From: Pectobacterium aquaticum
GTDB lineage: Bacteria; Pseudomonadota; Gammaproteobacteria; Enterobacterales; Enterobacteriaceae
Length of the DNA: 64,000 nucleotides
Assembly (NCBI RefSeq): GCF_003382565.3
Contig: NZ_CP086253.1
Coordinates: 1,798,001-1,862,000 of the forward strand
Direction of reading: 5' to 3'
Shown: positions 36,446 to 45,153 of the stretch, in pieces
How positions within the stretch are numbered: position 1 is the first letter of the stretch
How the letters are laid out: each line of letters opens with the position of its first letter
Translations under genes and position numbers: made by a program
Notes under the pieces: model-generated
Told to the model about the DNA's origin: nothing
Database searches by the model: none
Seen by the model: only the letters and a program-made list of their open reading frames with translations

Positions 36446-37225
36446 CTACGGTACCGCCTGCTCGTGGTGAGGTTCAGATTCGGGCTCGGGTTTCGCCAGT
36501 TGCTCTGGTTTAACCTGATGCCCAGGAGTTGGAAGCACCTGTTCCGGTGGGACGGCAGGATAATCTGGGGCATCGTCTGGAATGGTATGTTCAGCGGGAA
36601 TCGGCACCTGCGGCCCTAAAAAGCGCGGTTCGCGTTTAAGGATATACAGATCGAACAGTGCGCCCAGACGAGCGCCAAACTCACGAACCCGCACGGTCAT
36701 CATATTTTTCGGGGAAGGTACGGCGTAACACTGTGCCTGAATGCCAAGGTGCAGCGCGATGAATAGTGCGCGTTCGCAATGGAAACGTTGGGTGATGATG
36801 GTGAAATCGTTGGTATCAAACACCTTGCGTGTTCTGACGATAGAATCCAGCGTACGGAACCCCGCATAGTCCAGCACGATATCCGAAGGCTGAACGCCTG
36901 CGGCGATCAAATCACGACGCATCGTCATTGGTTCATTGTAACTTTGCAGCGCGTTATCACCGCTGAGGAGCAGATAGCTGACTTTGCCGCTGTTGTAAGC
37001 GTTAATCGTCCCTTGCATACGGAACAGATAATACTGATTGATCACGCCTGTACGGTAGTATTTTGCCGTTCCCAGCACGACGCCGACCTGCCGTTTCGGC
37101 AAGGCCTGAAGCTCATCATAAATAAAGGGCGCGGTTTTCCAACTGATCCAACGATCGAGGGCAAAAGCAGAGAGCAGCAGCACGCCAATGAGGGCTAACA
37201 AACCGAATGTCAGGCGTTTCCACAT
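36446..37225 (-). CDS. sanA: Envelope permeability protein SanA (DUF218)
   Basis: This 259-residue protein has an N-terminal membrane anchor (residues 5-25) and a DUF218/YdcF-like domain with GVVLGTAKYYRTG and LLLSGDNA. E. coli SanA (239 residues) restores exclusion of vancomycin at high temperature. This version is longer by a proline- and glutamate-rich tail (about the last 50 residues, PQVPIPAEH...), probably disordered in the periplasm. It is convergent with yeiB, nine bases apart. It closes the block corresponding to the E. coli yei region. Confidence 0.93.
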   Translation of the reverse strand: MWKRLTFGLLALIGVLLLSAFALDRWISWKTAPFIYDELQALPKRQVGVVLGTAKYYRTGVINQYYLFRMQGTINAYNSGKVSYLLLSGDNALQSYNEPMTMRRDLIAAGVQPSDIVLDYAGFRTLDSIVRTRKVFDTNDFTIITQRFHCERALFIALHLGIQAQCYAVPSPKNMMTVRVREFGARLGALFDLYILKREPRFLGPQVPIPAEHTIPDDAPDYPAVPPEQVLPTPGHQVKPEQLAKPEPESEPHHEQAVP

Positions 37226-37354
37226 GCTTATGCCTCAGGTAAGGCGAGTAGACTAATCATGCCCCAAGGCTACTTTACCTGACAGGGGGACGCAAGACGA
37301 AGGCGAGGAACGGGCGGTTTATTGATTGAATTTTCAGCGTGCGGCACGAGATGG

Positions 37355-37397
37355 CGTAAAAATAAAACGCCAGCCTTTCGGGCAGAAAAGCTGGCGT
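37355..37397 (-). terminator. Rho-independent terminator of rimO
   Basis: On the minus strand ACGCCAGC (37397-37390) pairs with GCTGGCGT (37374-37367), followed by TTTATTTTT. The loop is about 15 nt and may itself fold (CTTTCGGGCAGAAAAG). Confidence 0.85.
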
Positions 37398-37437
37398 GAT
37401 GGGTCATACTGGTTACTTAGCCCGTTGTTAGGGGAAA

Positions 37438-37476
37438 CACAGGGGGAGGTTCCCGCAGGGAGGCCTCACCCCTGTG
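37438..37476. repeat. GC-rich imperfect hairpin downstream of rimO
   Basis: CACAGGGG (37438-37445) and CCCCTGTG (37469-37476) flank a G- and C-rich loop that can form inner pairs. It lies between the rimO stop and its terminator. No U tract follows, so it is probably not a terminator. Confidence 0.5.
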
Positions 37477-37530
37477 GTCGCCCCGTGTATCTCGATCCTT
37501 AAACGATCGGTATTAGGCGTAATGGGCGCG

Positions 37531-38844
37531 TTAAACTCGGCTACCCCACAGATCGTATTCATCTGCGTGTTCGACTTTCACTTTGACGATATCACCGACT
37601 TTCACATCGGTTTCGCCGTTCAGGTAAACCGCGCCGTCAATTTCAGGGGCGTCAGCCATGCTGCGGCCAATCGCGCCTTCTCCGTCGATTTCATCGATCA
37701 GCACCAGCACTTCACGGCCAATTTTATCCTGCAAACGCTGGGTGGAAATCGCCTGCTGAAGTTGCATGAAGCGATGGAAACGCGCTTCTTTGACCTCTTC
37801 CGGCACCTGATCTGGCAATTCATTTGCCGCTGCGCCTTCGACTGGGCTGAATTTAAAGCAGCCCACGCGGTCAAGTTTGGCTTCTGTCAGGAAGTCGAGC
37901 AGCATCTGGAAATCTTCTTCCGTTTCGCCAGGGAAGCCGACAATAAAGGTAGAACGCAGCGTTAAGTCCGGGCAGATTTCGCGCCAGCGCTTAATGCGCT
38001 CCAACGTTCTTTCGACTGCACCCGGACGTTTCATCAGCTTGAGAATTTTTGGGCTGGCGTGCTGGAGCGGGATGTCCAGGTAAGGCAGGATTTTGCCTTC
38101 TGCCATTAACGGAATCACATTGTCCACGTGTGGATACGGGTAGACATAGTGCAGGCGCACCCACACGCCGAGCGATGCCAGTTGCTCACACAGGCTGACC
38201 ATGCTGGTTTTGACCGGTTGCCCGTTCCAAAAGCCAGTACGCTGCTTCACATCCGCGCCGTACGCTGAGGTATCCTGAGAAATCACCAGCAGCTCTTTTA
38301 CCCCTGCATCAACCAGACGTTTTGCTTCATCCAACACCGAACCGATTGGACGGCTGTCTAAATCGCCACGCATAGAAGGGATGATGCAGAACGTACAGCG
38401 GTGGTTACAGCCTTCTGAAATTTTCAGATAGGCGTAATGGCGCGGCGTGAGTTTCACACCTTGCTCGGGAACTAAACTGGTAAACGGGTTATGCGTCGGT
38501 TTCGGGACGTATTGATGTACGTGTGAGAGCACCTGCTCATAGCTGTGCGGACCGGTAATTTCCAGAACTTTTGGATGTACTTCGCGTATTTGATTTTCTT
38601 TGGCACCCAAACAGCCCGTTACGATGACTTTACCGTTCTCATTCAGCGCTTCGCCGATGGCTTCCAGCGACTCTTGTACCGCGCTGTCAATAAAACCACA
38701 GGTATTGACGATCACCAGCTCAGCGTCGTCATAACGTGGGACGACCTGATAACCTTCAGTACGCAGTTCGGTCAGAATCCTCTCGGAGTCGACGAGGTTT
38801 TTCGGGCAACCGAGGGAAACAAAGCCGATACGTGGTTGTTGCAT
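37531..38844 (-). CDS. rimO: Ribosomal protein S12 methylthiotransferase RimO
   Basis: This 437-residue radical SAM enzyme (E. coli 441) adds a methylthio group to Asp89 of ribosomal protein S12. The N-terminal UPF0004 domain begins IGFVSLGCPKNLVDS, followed by the radical SAM cluster motif EGCNHRCTFCIIP and a C-terminal TRAM domain. The first gene of the E. coli rimO-yliI-gstB-dacC series, it is followed here on the other strand by an inserted toxin-like pair rather than bssR. Confidence 0.97.
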   Translation of the reverse strand: MQQPRIGFVSLGCPKNLVDSERILTELRTEGYQVVPRYDDAELVIVNTCGFIDSAVQESLEAIGEALNENGKVIVTGCLGAKENQIREVHPKVLEITGPHSYEQVLSHVHQYVPKPTHNPFTSLVPEQGVKLTPRHYAYLKISEGCNHRCTFCIIPSMRGDLDSRPIGSVLDEAKRLVDAGVKELLVISQDTSAYGADVKQRTGFWNGQPVKTSMVSLCEQLASLGVWVRLHYVYPYPHVDNVIPLMAEGKILPYLDIPLQHASPKILKLMKRPGAVERTLERIKRWREICPDLTLRSTFIVGFPGETEEDFQMLLDFLTEAKLDRVGCFKFSPVEGAAANELPDQVPEEVKEARFHRFMQLQQAISTQRLQDKIGREVLVLIDEIDGEGAIGRSMADAPEIDGAVYLNGETDVKVGDIVKVKVEHADEYDLWGSRV

Positions 38845-39057
38845 ATTATTCGCTCACAAAATAAACAGAAAATAAAAACCGGAGGATTCTACACCATAGT
38901 TGATTATCCTTATAGTCAGTGGTGTAAAACTCAGCATTTTATCACTGCGGCGATGGTGCTTTCGTGGAAGGCGCTTCGCAAAGCGGCGCTAAATAGCAAA
39001 TGCGCACAGAACGTTATGGTATACTTTTTCATCATTACCCATGAGTCAGGAGGCATG

Positions 39058-39309
39058 ATGGTGCAGCGAATTAAAGTAGTGCGAAAGCATCAGCGCAAAA
39101 GCAAGATTGATGATAATCGGACCTTAATGCAGATCGGTGCCCGTGCCTCAAAGCAGGCGATAAAAGAAGCGTTGGATTCCGGTGTATCAATCGCTTATAT
39201 CAAGGATGGGTGGCTGGTTAGTCAAGCACCTGATGGTACGCTCTCAGAAATTAAAGCCGTGGACGGTCAACCGCCAATTAAGCTTAGGGAGCTACTTTGC
39301 CGAGCTTGA
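39058..39309 (+). CDS. Small protein, candidate antitoxin partner of zeta-like kinase
   Basis: This 83-residue basic-to-neutral protein starts VQRIKVVRKHQRKSK and contains GARASKQAIKEALDSGVSIAYIKDGWLV. I do not recognise it as epsilon, PezA or another classical antitoxin. AGGAGG at 39048-39053 precedes three possible starts in frame (ATG 39055, ATG 39058, GTG 39061); 39058 is a compromise. It overlaps the zeta-like gene by 13 bases, the layout of antitoxin-first toxin-antitoxin operons. A TATACT -10-like box lies at 39020-39025. Antitoxin role is inference from context only. Confidence 0.7.
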   Translation: MVQRIKVVRKHQRKSKIDDNRTLMQIGARASKQAIKEALDSGVSIAYIKDGWLVSQAPDGTLSEIKAVDGQPPIKLRELLCRA

Positions 39310-39959
39310 GATTGGTTGCGGGCCCGAATGGATCGGGCAAAACGACGTTAACTAAAGAATTGAGAGAAACGTACGCCGTTCCGTTAGGGCAGTATCTTAA
39401 CCCCGATGATATTGCAAAACATATTGATCTACCTGCATTGCTGGGGGAAACGGTCGATAAAGCGCTGCTGCAAGATGAATTAGCAGCCAGACTGGCACAG
39501 AAAATCTCTTTAGGTCTAAGAGATGACTGGATTCGCGATCGACTTTCTTTCACCTATGAATCCGTGATGAGTCACGAAAGTCATCTCGATTTTGTAAAGT
39601 CGGCGAGAAACAGTGGCTATAAACCCTATCTTTACTATGTTTGCACGTCAGATCCAGAACTCAATGAGGAGCGAATCACTCAGCGTGTTGCGTTAGGTGG
39701 ACATAGTGTGCCAAAGGAAAAGGTCTTCGGGCGTTATCAGCGTAGCTTGAGGTATCTCTCCGGGATGATACAACTTTGCTACCGTGCCTATTTTTTCGAT
39801 AATTCAACGACTAAGCTAACGTTTCTTGGTGAGGCTACGCCGGATGGCTTTCTTGATATCGTCGAGGAGTCGTTTGATAACGTGCAGCCTATGTGGTTGT
39901 ACAAAAATGTGATGACGTCGTGGGATGAAAACAAAATCAGGATGATTCAGCCGAGATAA
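39297..39959 (+). CDS. Zeta-toxin-like P-loop kinase
   Basis: This 220-residue protein begins with a Walker A motif AGPNGSGKTT (Lys15) and continues with the zeta-toxin-like layout: YLNPDDIAKHI, a central FTYESVMSH segment where zeta kinases bind substrate, and RITQRVALGGHSVPKEKVFGRY as an arginine-rich lid. Zeta toxins phosphorylate UDP-N-acetylglucosamine and block wall synthesis; whether this one does is unproven. The likely start is a TTG at 39297 after AGGGAG, overlapping the partner by 13 bases; rare starts are compatible with low toxin output. The pair occupies the place of bssR in E. coli. Confidence 0.8.
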   Translation: MPSLRLVAGPNGSGKTTLTKELRETYAVPLGQYLNPDDIAKHIDLPALLGETVDKALLQDELAARLAQKISLGLRDDWIRDRLSFTYESVMSHESHLDFVKSARNSGYKPYLYYVCTSDPELNEERITQRVALGGHSVPKEKVFGRYQRSLRYLSGMIQLCYRAYFFDNSTTKLTFLGEATPDGFLDIVEESFDNVQPMWLYKNVMTSWDENKIRMIQPR

Positions 39960-40099
39960 TCCAACTTATCATTTCCGCCGCTTTATCTTCTGATTTCTCT
40001 GAATTTCTTCAATAAATGTAAACCTTGTCCCGTTTTTTTGCACAAATATCGACTGCCGCCTAAATTTACAGGACTTTTTTGTTGGATGGAGACGACGCT

Positions 40100-41266
40100 A
40101 TGTCCTACTGCCTGATGCTTCGTGACTCTGCTTCACACACCCTGTTACGACGATTTTCTGTTGCACCGCATTGGTTGCTGCTTAGCGCAACGTTGCTGTT
40201 TTCCAGCCAGATTTTGGCGGCGCAACCGAAGGTGACGGAATTGCAGGATAACCTGGATCACCCGTGGTCATTAGCGTTTTTACCGCAAGAACAGGGGATT
40301 CTGATTACGGAACGCGCCGGGAATTTACGCTTATGGAAAGCAGGTAGCGTGCTGTCTGCGCCGATAGCTGGTGTACCGAAGGTCTTCGCTAAATCACAGG
40401 GCGGATTGCTGGAAGTCGCGCTATCGCCAGATTTTGCACAGAATCGGCGCATCTATCTGAGCTTTGCTGAAGAGGGGAGTGAGGGTAAAGCGGGAACCGC
40501 TGTCGGCTACGGTAAGCTCTCTGAAGATAATAAACGGTTAGAGAATTTCACGGTCTTCTTCCGTCAGGAACCGAAACTGTCGACGGGTAACCATTTCGGC
40601 GGCAAGCTGGCCTTTGATCGACAAGGGCATCTGTTTATTGCACTGGGCGAAAACAACGAACGCCCGACTGCACAAGATCTGGATAAATTACAGGGCAAAA
40701 TTGTTCGCCTGACTGCTGAGGGTAAAGTGCCGTCCGATAACCCGTTTGTGAATACGCCTAACGTGCGACCGGAAATCTGGTCTTACGGCCACCGCAACCC
40801 ACAGGGATTGGCGATTAATCCGTGGTCTGGCGTGCTGTGGGAAAATGAGCATGGCCCGAAAGGCGGCGATGAAATCAACATTCCCAAAGCGGGCGAAAAT
40901 TACGGCTGGCCGATTGCAACGCATGGCATTAACTATTCAGGGCTGAAGATTCCAGAAGCGAAAGGAAAAGAAATTGCGGATATGGCGAATCCTGATTTTT
41001 ACTGGGAGAAATCACCGGGTATCAGCGGTATGGCCTTCTATAACAGCAACCGTTTCCCGCAGTGGAAAAATTCGGTCTTTATCGGTGCACTGGCAGAGAA
41101 GAACCTGATTCGGTTGACGCTTGATGGCGACAACGTCGCGTCCCAAGAGCGCTTGCTGGGCGATCGCGGTGAACGCATCCGCGACGTAAGACTGGGGCCA
41201 GACGGCTACCTCTATCTGCTGACCGATCACGACAATGGCAAATTGCTGAAAGTCGGGCTGGAGTAA
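40100..41266 (+). CDS. yliI: PQQ-dependent aldose sugar dehydrogenase YliI
   Basis: This 388-residue periplasmic enzyme (E. coli YliI/Asd 371) oxidises aldose sugars with pyrroloquinoline quinone as cofactor. A signal peptide ends about residue 42 (SSQILAAQ); a six-bladed propeller follows, with GHRNPQGL and GENYGWP motifs typical of GSDH-family enzymes. The start at 40100 follows GGAG at nine bases; a longer frame from 40079 is not supported. Function depends on external PQQ if the host cannot make it, which the window cannot show. It is convergent with gstB and shares a terminator. Confidence 0.93.
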   Translation: MSYCLMLRDSASHTLLRRFSVAPHWLLLSATLLFSSQILAAQPKVTELQDNLDHPWSLAFLPQEQGILITERAGNLRLWKAGSVLSAPIAGVPKVFAKSQGGLLEVALSPDFAQNRRIYLSFAEEGSEGKAGTAVGYGKLSEDNKRLENFTVFFRQEPKLSTGNHFGGKLAFDRQGHLFIALGENNERPTAQDLDKLQGKIVRLTAEGKVPSDNPFVNTPNVRPEIWSYGHRNPQGLAINPWSGVLWENEHGPKGGDEINIPKAGENYGWPIATHGINYSGLKIPEAKGKEIADMANPDFYWEKSPGISGMAFYNSNRFPQWKNSVFIGALAEKNLIRLTLDGDNVASQERLLGDRGERIRDVRLGPDGYLYLLTDHDNGKLLKVGLE

Positions 41267-41271
41267 GAGAT

Positions 41272-41295
41272 CAGGCACCTTGCGGTGCCTGTTTC
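41272..41295. terminator. Terminator between convergent yliI and gstB
   Basis: CAGGCACC (41272-41279) and GGTGCCTG (41284-41291) form an 8-bp stem with TTGC loop between the two stops. TTTC follows on the plus strand; the minus-strand tail is weaker. Confidence 0.75.
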
Positions 41296-41297
41296 AC

Positions 41298-41915
41298 TTA
41301 AGACAGTGGAATCATGACGTGTTTCTGGTACGCCGGACGTTCGGTGAGTTGCTCATACCAGCGTTCCAGATGAGGATGCGACTGTTGCTCAATCGGCATA
41401 TTCAGCCAGCCGTAAGCAATACAGCCTAATGGAATGTCGCCAACGCCAAACTGTTCGCCGGACAGCCACGGCTGGTTAGCCAGAACGGTATCGACAATAT
41501 CGAACAGACGTTCGCATTCGGCGATGCCTTTCTGTACTAACGCCATATCGCGTTTTTCTGGCGCAACGCGCACCATATTAATGAACACCGGCCCGAAAGA
41601 CACGGCGAAGGAGGTGGCCCAGTCCATCCACTTCTCGGCACTGGCGCGTTTTCCCGCATCGGCAATATACAGCGAATCCTGACCATACTGTGCTGCCAGA
41701 TAACGGACGATGGTATTGGATTCCCACAGCACCAGATCGTCGTCCCGCAAACACGGGATGAGGCCATTAGGGTTCATCGCCAGATAATCGACCTCATGGT
41801 TAAGACCGAATTGTCCGCCCGCCGCAATATGCTGATAAGGCAGTGCAAGTTCTTCCGCACACCACAGGACTTTCTTTACGTTGGTCGAGTTATCACGACC
41901 CCAAATCGTTATCAT
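41298..41915 (-). CDS. gstB: Glutathione S-transferase GstB
   Basis: This 205-residue GST (E. coli GstB/YliJ 208) has an N-terminal thioredoxin fold (MITIWGRDNSTNVKKVLW) and the glutathione-binding NPNGLIPCL and WESNTIVRYLA segments, then a helical C-terminal domain. E. coli GstB dehalogenates bromoacetate-like compounds. The start at 41915 follows AAAGAGG. A longer frame upstream has no family similarity. It keeps its E. coli position between yliI and dacC. Confidence 0.93.
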   Translation of the reverse strand: MITIWGRDNSTNVKKVLWCAEELALPYQHIAAGGQFGLNHEVDYLAMNPNGLIPCLRDDDLVLWESNTIVRYLAAQYGQDSLYIADAGKRASAEKWMDWATSFAVSFGPVFINMVRVAPEKRDMALVQKGIAECERLFDIVDTVLANQPWLSGEQFGVGDIPLGCIAYGWLNMPIEQQSHPHLERWYEQLTERPAYQKHVMIPLS

Positions 41916-42309
41916 AGCAACCTCTTTGTGCACACAAGGATATTCGGATGTTTGCGATAGTGGGAAATAATGATACACCTTTTTAGTCTTTATGATTTCA
42001 CTTGTCATTCTTAACAATGGCAGCATCTTTCTAGCTCGACCTCGAGGAGAAGGCGACATTGCGATATTCCTCGTGCCATCCGTTACTCCCTCTGGCTACC
42101 TGATACCTAGATTTTCAGACATTCCTTAATTTTTCCTAAGTCCTTATTTTATATGAATTTTTTTAGAAACTTTCATTTCTTTGACTATATTTACAGAATG
42201 AGCAGTTTTCATCCCACAGATGACGCGTTACCTTTGTATGTTACTAAAGCTTTCAAAACATATTGAAAATTAAGATTTTTTAACGACTGATGGATATCGC
42301 GGCGAACTC
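41916..42309. other. Divergent intergenic region gstB-dacC
   Basis: This 394-bp stretch carries promoters for both genes; it is AT-rich near dacC (42120-42290). Precise boxes are not clear. No ORF beyond an upstream extension of gstB. Confidence 0.55.
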
Positions 42310-43515
42310 ATGAAAACAACTCCTTTCCTGACCAGACTCACGTCTTTCTCTGTAGGTACGGTATTGCTTGTTGGTTTACTGCCATCCACCTATGCGGAAC
42401 AGTTGCCAGCGGTGTCGCAGATTGATGCCAAAGCCTATATCCTGATCGATCACCACAGCGGTAAAGTGCTGGCGGAAAGCAATGCTGATGAGCGTCTTGA
42501 CCCTGCCAGCCTGACAAAAATTATGGCGAGCTATGTGATTGGGCAGGCGATCAAATCCGGTAAAATTCGTCCGACTGATGAAGTGACCGTCGGAAAAGAT
42601 GCCTGGGCAACCGGTAATCCGGCGCTGCGTGGTTCGTCGCTGATGTTCCTTAAGCCGGGCGACCGTATCCCCGTTTCTGAGTTAAATAAAGGCATTGTCA
42701 TTCAGTCAGGTAATGATGCCAGCATCGCGCTGGCGGATTACGTCGCGGGTAGTCAGGATGCGTTCGTTAGCCTGATGAACAGTTATGCGAAGGCACTTAA
42801 CCTGACGAATACGCATTTTCGGACCGTGCACGGTCTCGATGCGCCAGGGCAGTACAGCACCGCACGCGATATGGCTCTATTAGGACAGGCGCTGATTCGC
42901 GATGTGCCAGAAGAATACGCGTTGCACAAAGAAAAAGAGTTCACCTTCAATAACATTCGCCAGCCTAACCGGAACCGTCTGCTGTGGAGCGCTAACCTGA
43001 ATGTGGACGGTGTGAAAACCGGTCATACTAGCGGGGCAGGGCACAATCTGGTGGCCTCGGCTACCGAAGGTAATATGCGCCTGATTTCCGTGGTGTTGGG
43101 GGCACAAACGGATGCTATTCGCTTCCGTGAAAGTGAAAAACTGCTCACCTGGGGTTTCCGCTTTTTCGAAACGGTAACGCCTATCAAGACGGATGCGCCT
43201 TTTACCATGCAGCGGGTCTGGTTTGGTACTGAGAAAGAGGCACGACTCGGCGTCGCACAGGATGCTGCGCTGACCATCCCGAAAGGGCAAATGAAGAACC
43301 TGAAAGCCAGCTTTACGCTCAATCAGCCGCAGCTTGCCGCACCACTGACCAAAAATCAGGTTGTCGGCATTATCGACTTCCAACTGGACGGCAAGAGCAT
43401 CGGACAGCGCGAACTGGTCGCGATGGATGATATCCCCGAGGCTGGTTTCTTTAGTCGCCTCTGGGATACGGTGATGATGAAGGTGCAGCAGTGGTTCGGT
43501 GGGATATCCGGCTAA
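42310..43515 (+). CDS. dacC: D-alanyl-D-alanine carboxypeptidase DacC (PBP6)
   Basis: This 401-residue protein (E. coli 400) removes the terminal D-Ala from peptidoglycan pentapeptides in the periplasm. A signal peptide (cleavage after TYA-E near residue 30) precedes the peptidase S11 domain with its three motifs: SLTK (catalytic Ser), SGN and KTG (VDGVKTGHTSG). A PBP5 C-terminal domain and an amphipathic membrane-anchoring end (SRLWDTVMMKVQQWF) follow. The stop overlaps the convergent deoR stop by four bases, so the two transcripts must overlap. Confidence 0.95.
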   Translation: MKTTPFLTRLTSFSVGTVLLVGLLPSTYAEQLPAVSQIDAKAYILIDHHSGKVLAESNADERLDPASLTKIMASYVIGQAIKSGKIRPTDEVTVGKDAWATGNPALRGSSLMFLKPGDRIPVSELNKGIVIQSGNDASIALADYVAGSQDAFVSLMNSYAKALNLTNTHFRTVHGLDAPGQYSTARDMALLGQALIRDVPEEYALHKEKEFTFNNIRQPNRNRLLWSANLNVDGVKTGHTSGAGHNLVASATEGNMRLISVVLGAQTDAIRFRESEKLLTWGFRFFETVTPIKTDAPFTMQRVWFGTEKEARLGVAQDAALTIPKGQMKNLKASFTLNQPQLAAPLTKNQVVGIIDFQLDGKSIGQRELVAMDDIPEAGFFSRLWDTVMMKVQQWFGGISG

Positions 43516-44285
43516 TTTCCGGGGTGGATGAACTGAATGCCGTTGTTGGAAAAATAACGTAAGTAGGCGTCGCTCGGGGCGCTGTCGGAAATGACGGTAT
43601 CAAACAGCGTCATCGGGCCAATGCAGGCGCGTTTAATCTGACCGAACTTGCTGCTGTCCGCCACTAGAATGATTCGCTGTGCGGTTGCCATCGCGCGTTG
43701 CTTCATGCCCAGTTCGGCAAAGTTAAAGCAGGTGGCTCCCGCAGTCAGTTCGATACCCGCCGCAGAGATAAAGGCTTTGTTCGGACAGACGTTGTCCAGC
43801 TCGCTTCGCTGGTTGAGTGGGGTAAAAATCGCGTTATCTGGATGGTATTCCCCGCCGCACAAAATCACTCTGCACGCCTTTTTTTCCTGTAGTGCTAAAA
43901 AGGTGTTCAGGGAATAGCAAATCGCGGTAAAGGGCAACGCATCAGGAATGGCATCAATGATGAAAGGAATCGTGGTGCCACAGTCGAAAAAAACGGTATC
44001 GTTTGCTTCCACCAGATAAGCAGCCGCAGTACCGATAGCCTGCTTCTCTCTTACGTGCTTGGTCTGCTGGTCGGAGACAAAATAGTTCGTGACACCGTTA
44101 TTCTTCAGGTCGCTAACCACGTAGCCGCCGAGCAGCATGACGCTGGTGGAATCGGCATTCAGATCGCGGCGCACGGTCATCTCGGACACGCCGAGTAGCT
44201 GTGCGGCGTCTTTAAGATGGAGTTTATCGGTTTTCTTTAATGCCTGAGCCAGTCTGCCGATTCGTTCGTCGCGCCGCGTTTCCAT
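43512..44285 (-). CDS. deoR: Deoxyribose operon repressor DeoR
   Basis: This 257-residue regulator (E. coli 252) has an N-terminal DeoR-family helix-turn-helix (KLHLKDAAQLLGVSEMTVRRDL) and a phosphosugar-sensing C-terminal domain with FFDCGTTIPFI. DeoR represses deoxynucleoside breakdown genes and is relieved by deoxyribose-5-phosphate. It lies 32 bases downstream of deoC on the same strand; in E. coli the two genes are unlinked. The conserved position beside dacC identifies it as the E. coli deoR orthologue. Confidence 0.92.
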   Translation of the reverse strand: METRRDERIGRLAQALKKTDKLHLKDAAQLLGVSEMTVRRDLNADSTSVMLLGGYVVSDLKNNGVTNYFVSDQQTKHVREKQAIGTAAAYLVEANDTVFFDCGTTIPFIIDAIPDALPFTAICYSLNTFLALQEKKACRVILCGGEYHPDNAIFTPLNQRSELDNVCPNKAFISAAGIELTAGATCFNFAELGMKQRAMATAQRIILVADSSKFGQIKRACIGPMTLFDTVISDSAPSDAYLRYFSNNGIQFIHPGN

Positions 44286-44317
44286 AACATTCCCTGCTAG
44301 TAAGCTATTTTTTGTTG

Positions 44318-44986
44318 TTAGTAATTTCCTGCTGCGGCCGTTTCACCCGAAACGATAGCGACGCCTGAACTGGTGCCGATACGCGTGGCGCCTGCTTCAA
44401 TCATACGCTGTGCCGTTTGGCGATCGCGAACCGCGCCGGATGCTTTGACACCCATCTCGCTGCCGACGCTGCTACGCATCAATCGAACGTGTTCTTCACG
44501 TGCACCGCCCGTGCTGAAACCGGTAGACGTTTTGACGAACGCGACATCCAACTGACGACACATTTCACACACCAGGACAATCTGTTCGTCATCAAGCAGA
44601 CAGGTTTCCAATATTACCTTCAACGGTATAGCGGCGCAAACCTCACGCACGGCCTGAATATCCGCGTTGACGGCAGCAACATTCCCGCTTTTCAGCCAGC
44701 CGATGTTAATCACCATATCGATTTCTTGCGCTCCGGCATCAATCGCCGCTTTCGCTTCAAACGCTTTGCTGGCTGTCAGTCCAGCACCAAGAGGGAAACC
44801 GATAACAGAGCACACCTGAACTTCAGTGCCTTTCAGCTTTTCGGCCACAAGGGGAACGTAACCTGAGTTAACACAGACGGCATAAAAACGGTGAGCGATC
44901 GCTTCATCGCACAGGGTGACGATTTGCTGTTCGGTGGCATTGGCCGCCAGCAGTGTGTGGTCGATATAACGAGCGTAGTCAGTCAT
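44318..44986 (-). CDS. deoC: Deoxyribose-phosphate aldolase DeoC
   Basis: This 222-residue TIM-barrel aldolase splits 2-deoxyribose-5-phosphate into acetaldehyde and glyceraldehyde-3-phosphate. The Schiff-base lysine is in VAFVKTSTGFS, and the phosphate site is near VKASGAVRD. At 222 residues it is of the short type common in Gram-positives and many others, unlike the 259-residue enzyme of the E. coli deoCABD operon. The start at 44986 has AAGGA upstream. An ERIC element begins 18 bases before the start codon, and a DeoR-like palindrome lies beyond it. deoR follows, so deoC-deoR is a self-regulated pair. Confidence 0.93.
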   Translation of the reverse strand: MTDYARYIDHTLLAANATEQQIVTLCDEAIAHRFYAVCVNSGYVPLVAEKLKGTEVQVCSVIGFPLGAGLTASKAFEAKAAIDAGAQEIDMVINIGWLKSGNVAAVNADIQAVREVCAAIPLKVILETCLLDDEQIVLVCEMCRQLDVAFVKTSTGFSTGGAREEHVRLMRSSVGSEMGVKASGAVRDRQTAQRMIEAGATRIGTSSGVAIVSGETAAAGNY

Positions 44987-45004
44987 GGCAAATCCTTGAT
45001 GATG

Positions 45005-45130
45005 TATACCCGTCATACTTCAAGCTGCTTGTGCGTTGGCAGCCCTTACTTACCCCAGTCACTTACTTGTGTAAGCTCCTGGGGATTCGCGCGGTTGCCG
45101 CCTTCACGCAACTCGAATTATTTAGGGTAT
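45005..45130 (+). repeat. ERIC element, canonical form (126 bp)
   Basis: Ends TATACCC and GGGTAT with CGTCATACTTCAAGCTGC and CAACTCGAATTATTTA inside match ERIC throughout. The core hairpin has CCCCAG/CTGGGG outer and CTTAC/GTAAG inner stems, as in the published consensus. It occupies most of the 5' leader of deoC. Confidence 0.95.
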
Positions 45131-45153
45131 CGATTAGAAATCAGATAGCGTAA

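Larger units (their letters stand above)
37226..37530. other. Intergenic region sanA-rimO, junction of two conserved blocks
   Basis: This 305-bp gap holds the sanA promoter region, the rimO terminator (37355-37397) and a GC-rich hairpin at 37438-37476. In E. coli the genes on its two sides lie in distant chromosome regions, so this is where the two blocks are joined. No transposon remnant is seen. Confidence 0.65.

Noticed and set aside
38545..39057. Long N-terminal extension of the 83-residue protein, reaching into rimO
   Set aside because: The frame is open from 38545 but would overlap rimO antisense for 300 bases, lacks family-like sequence and ignores the strong AGGAGG at 39048.
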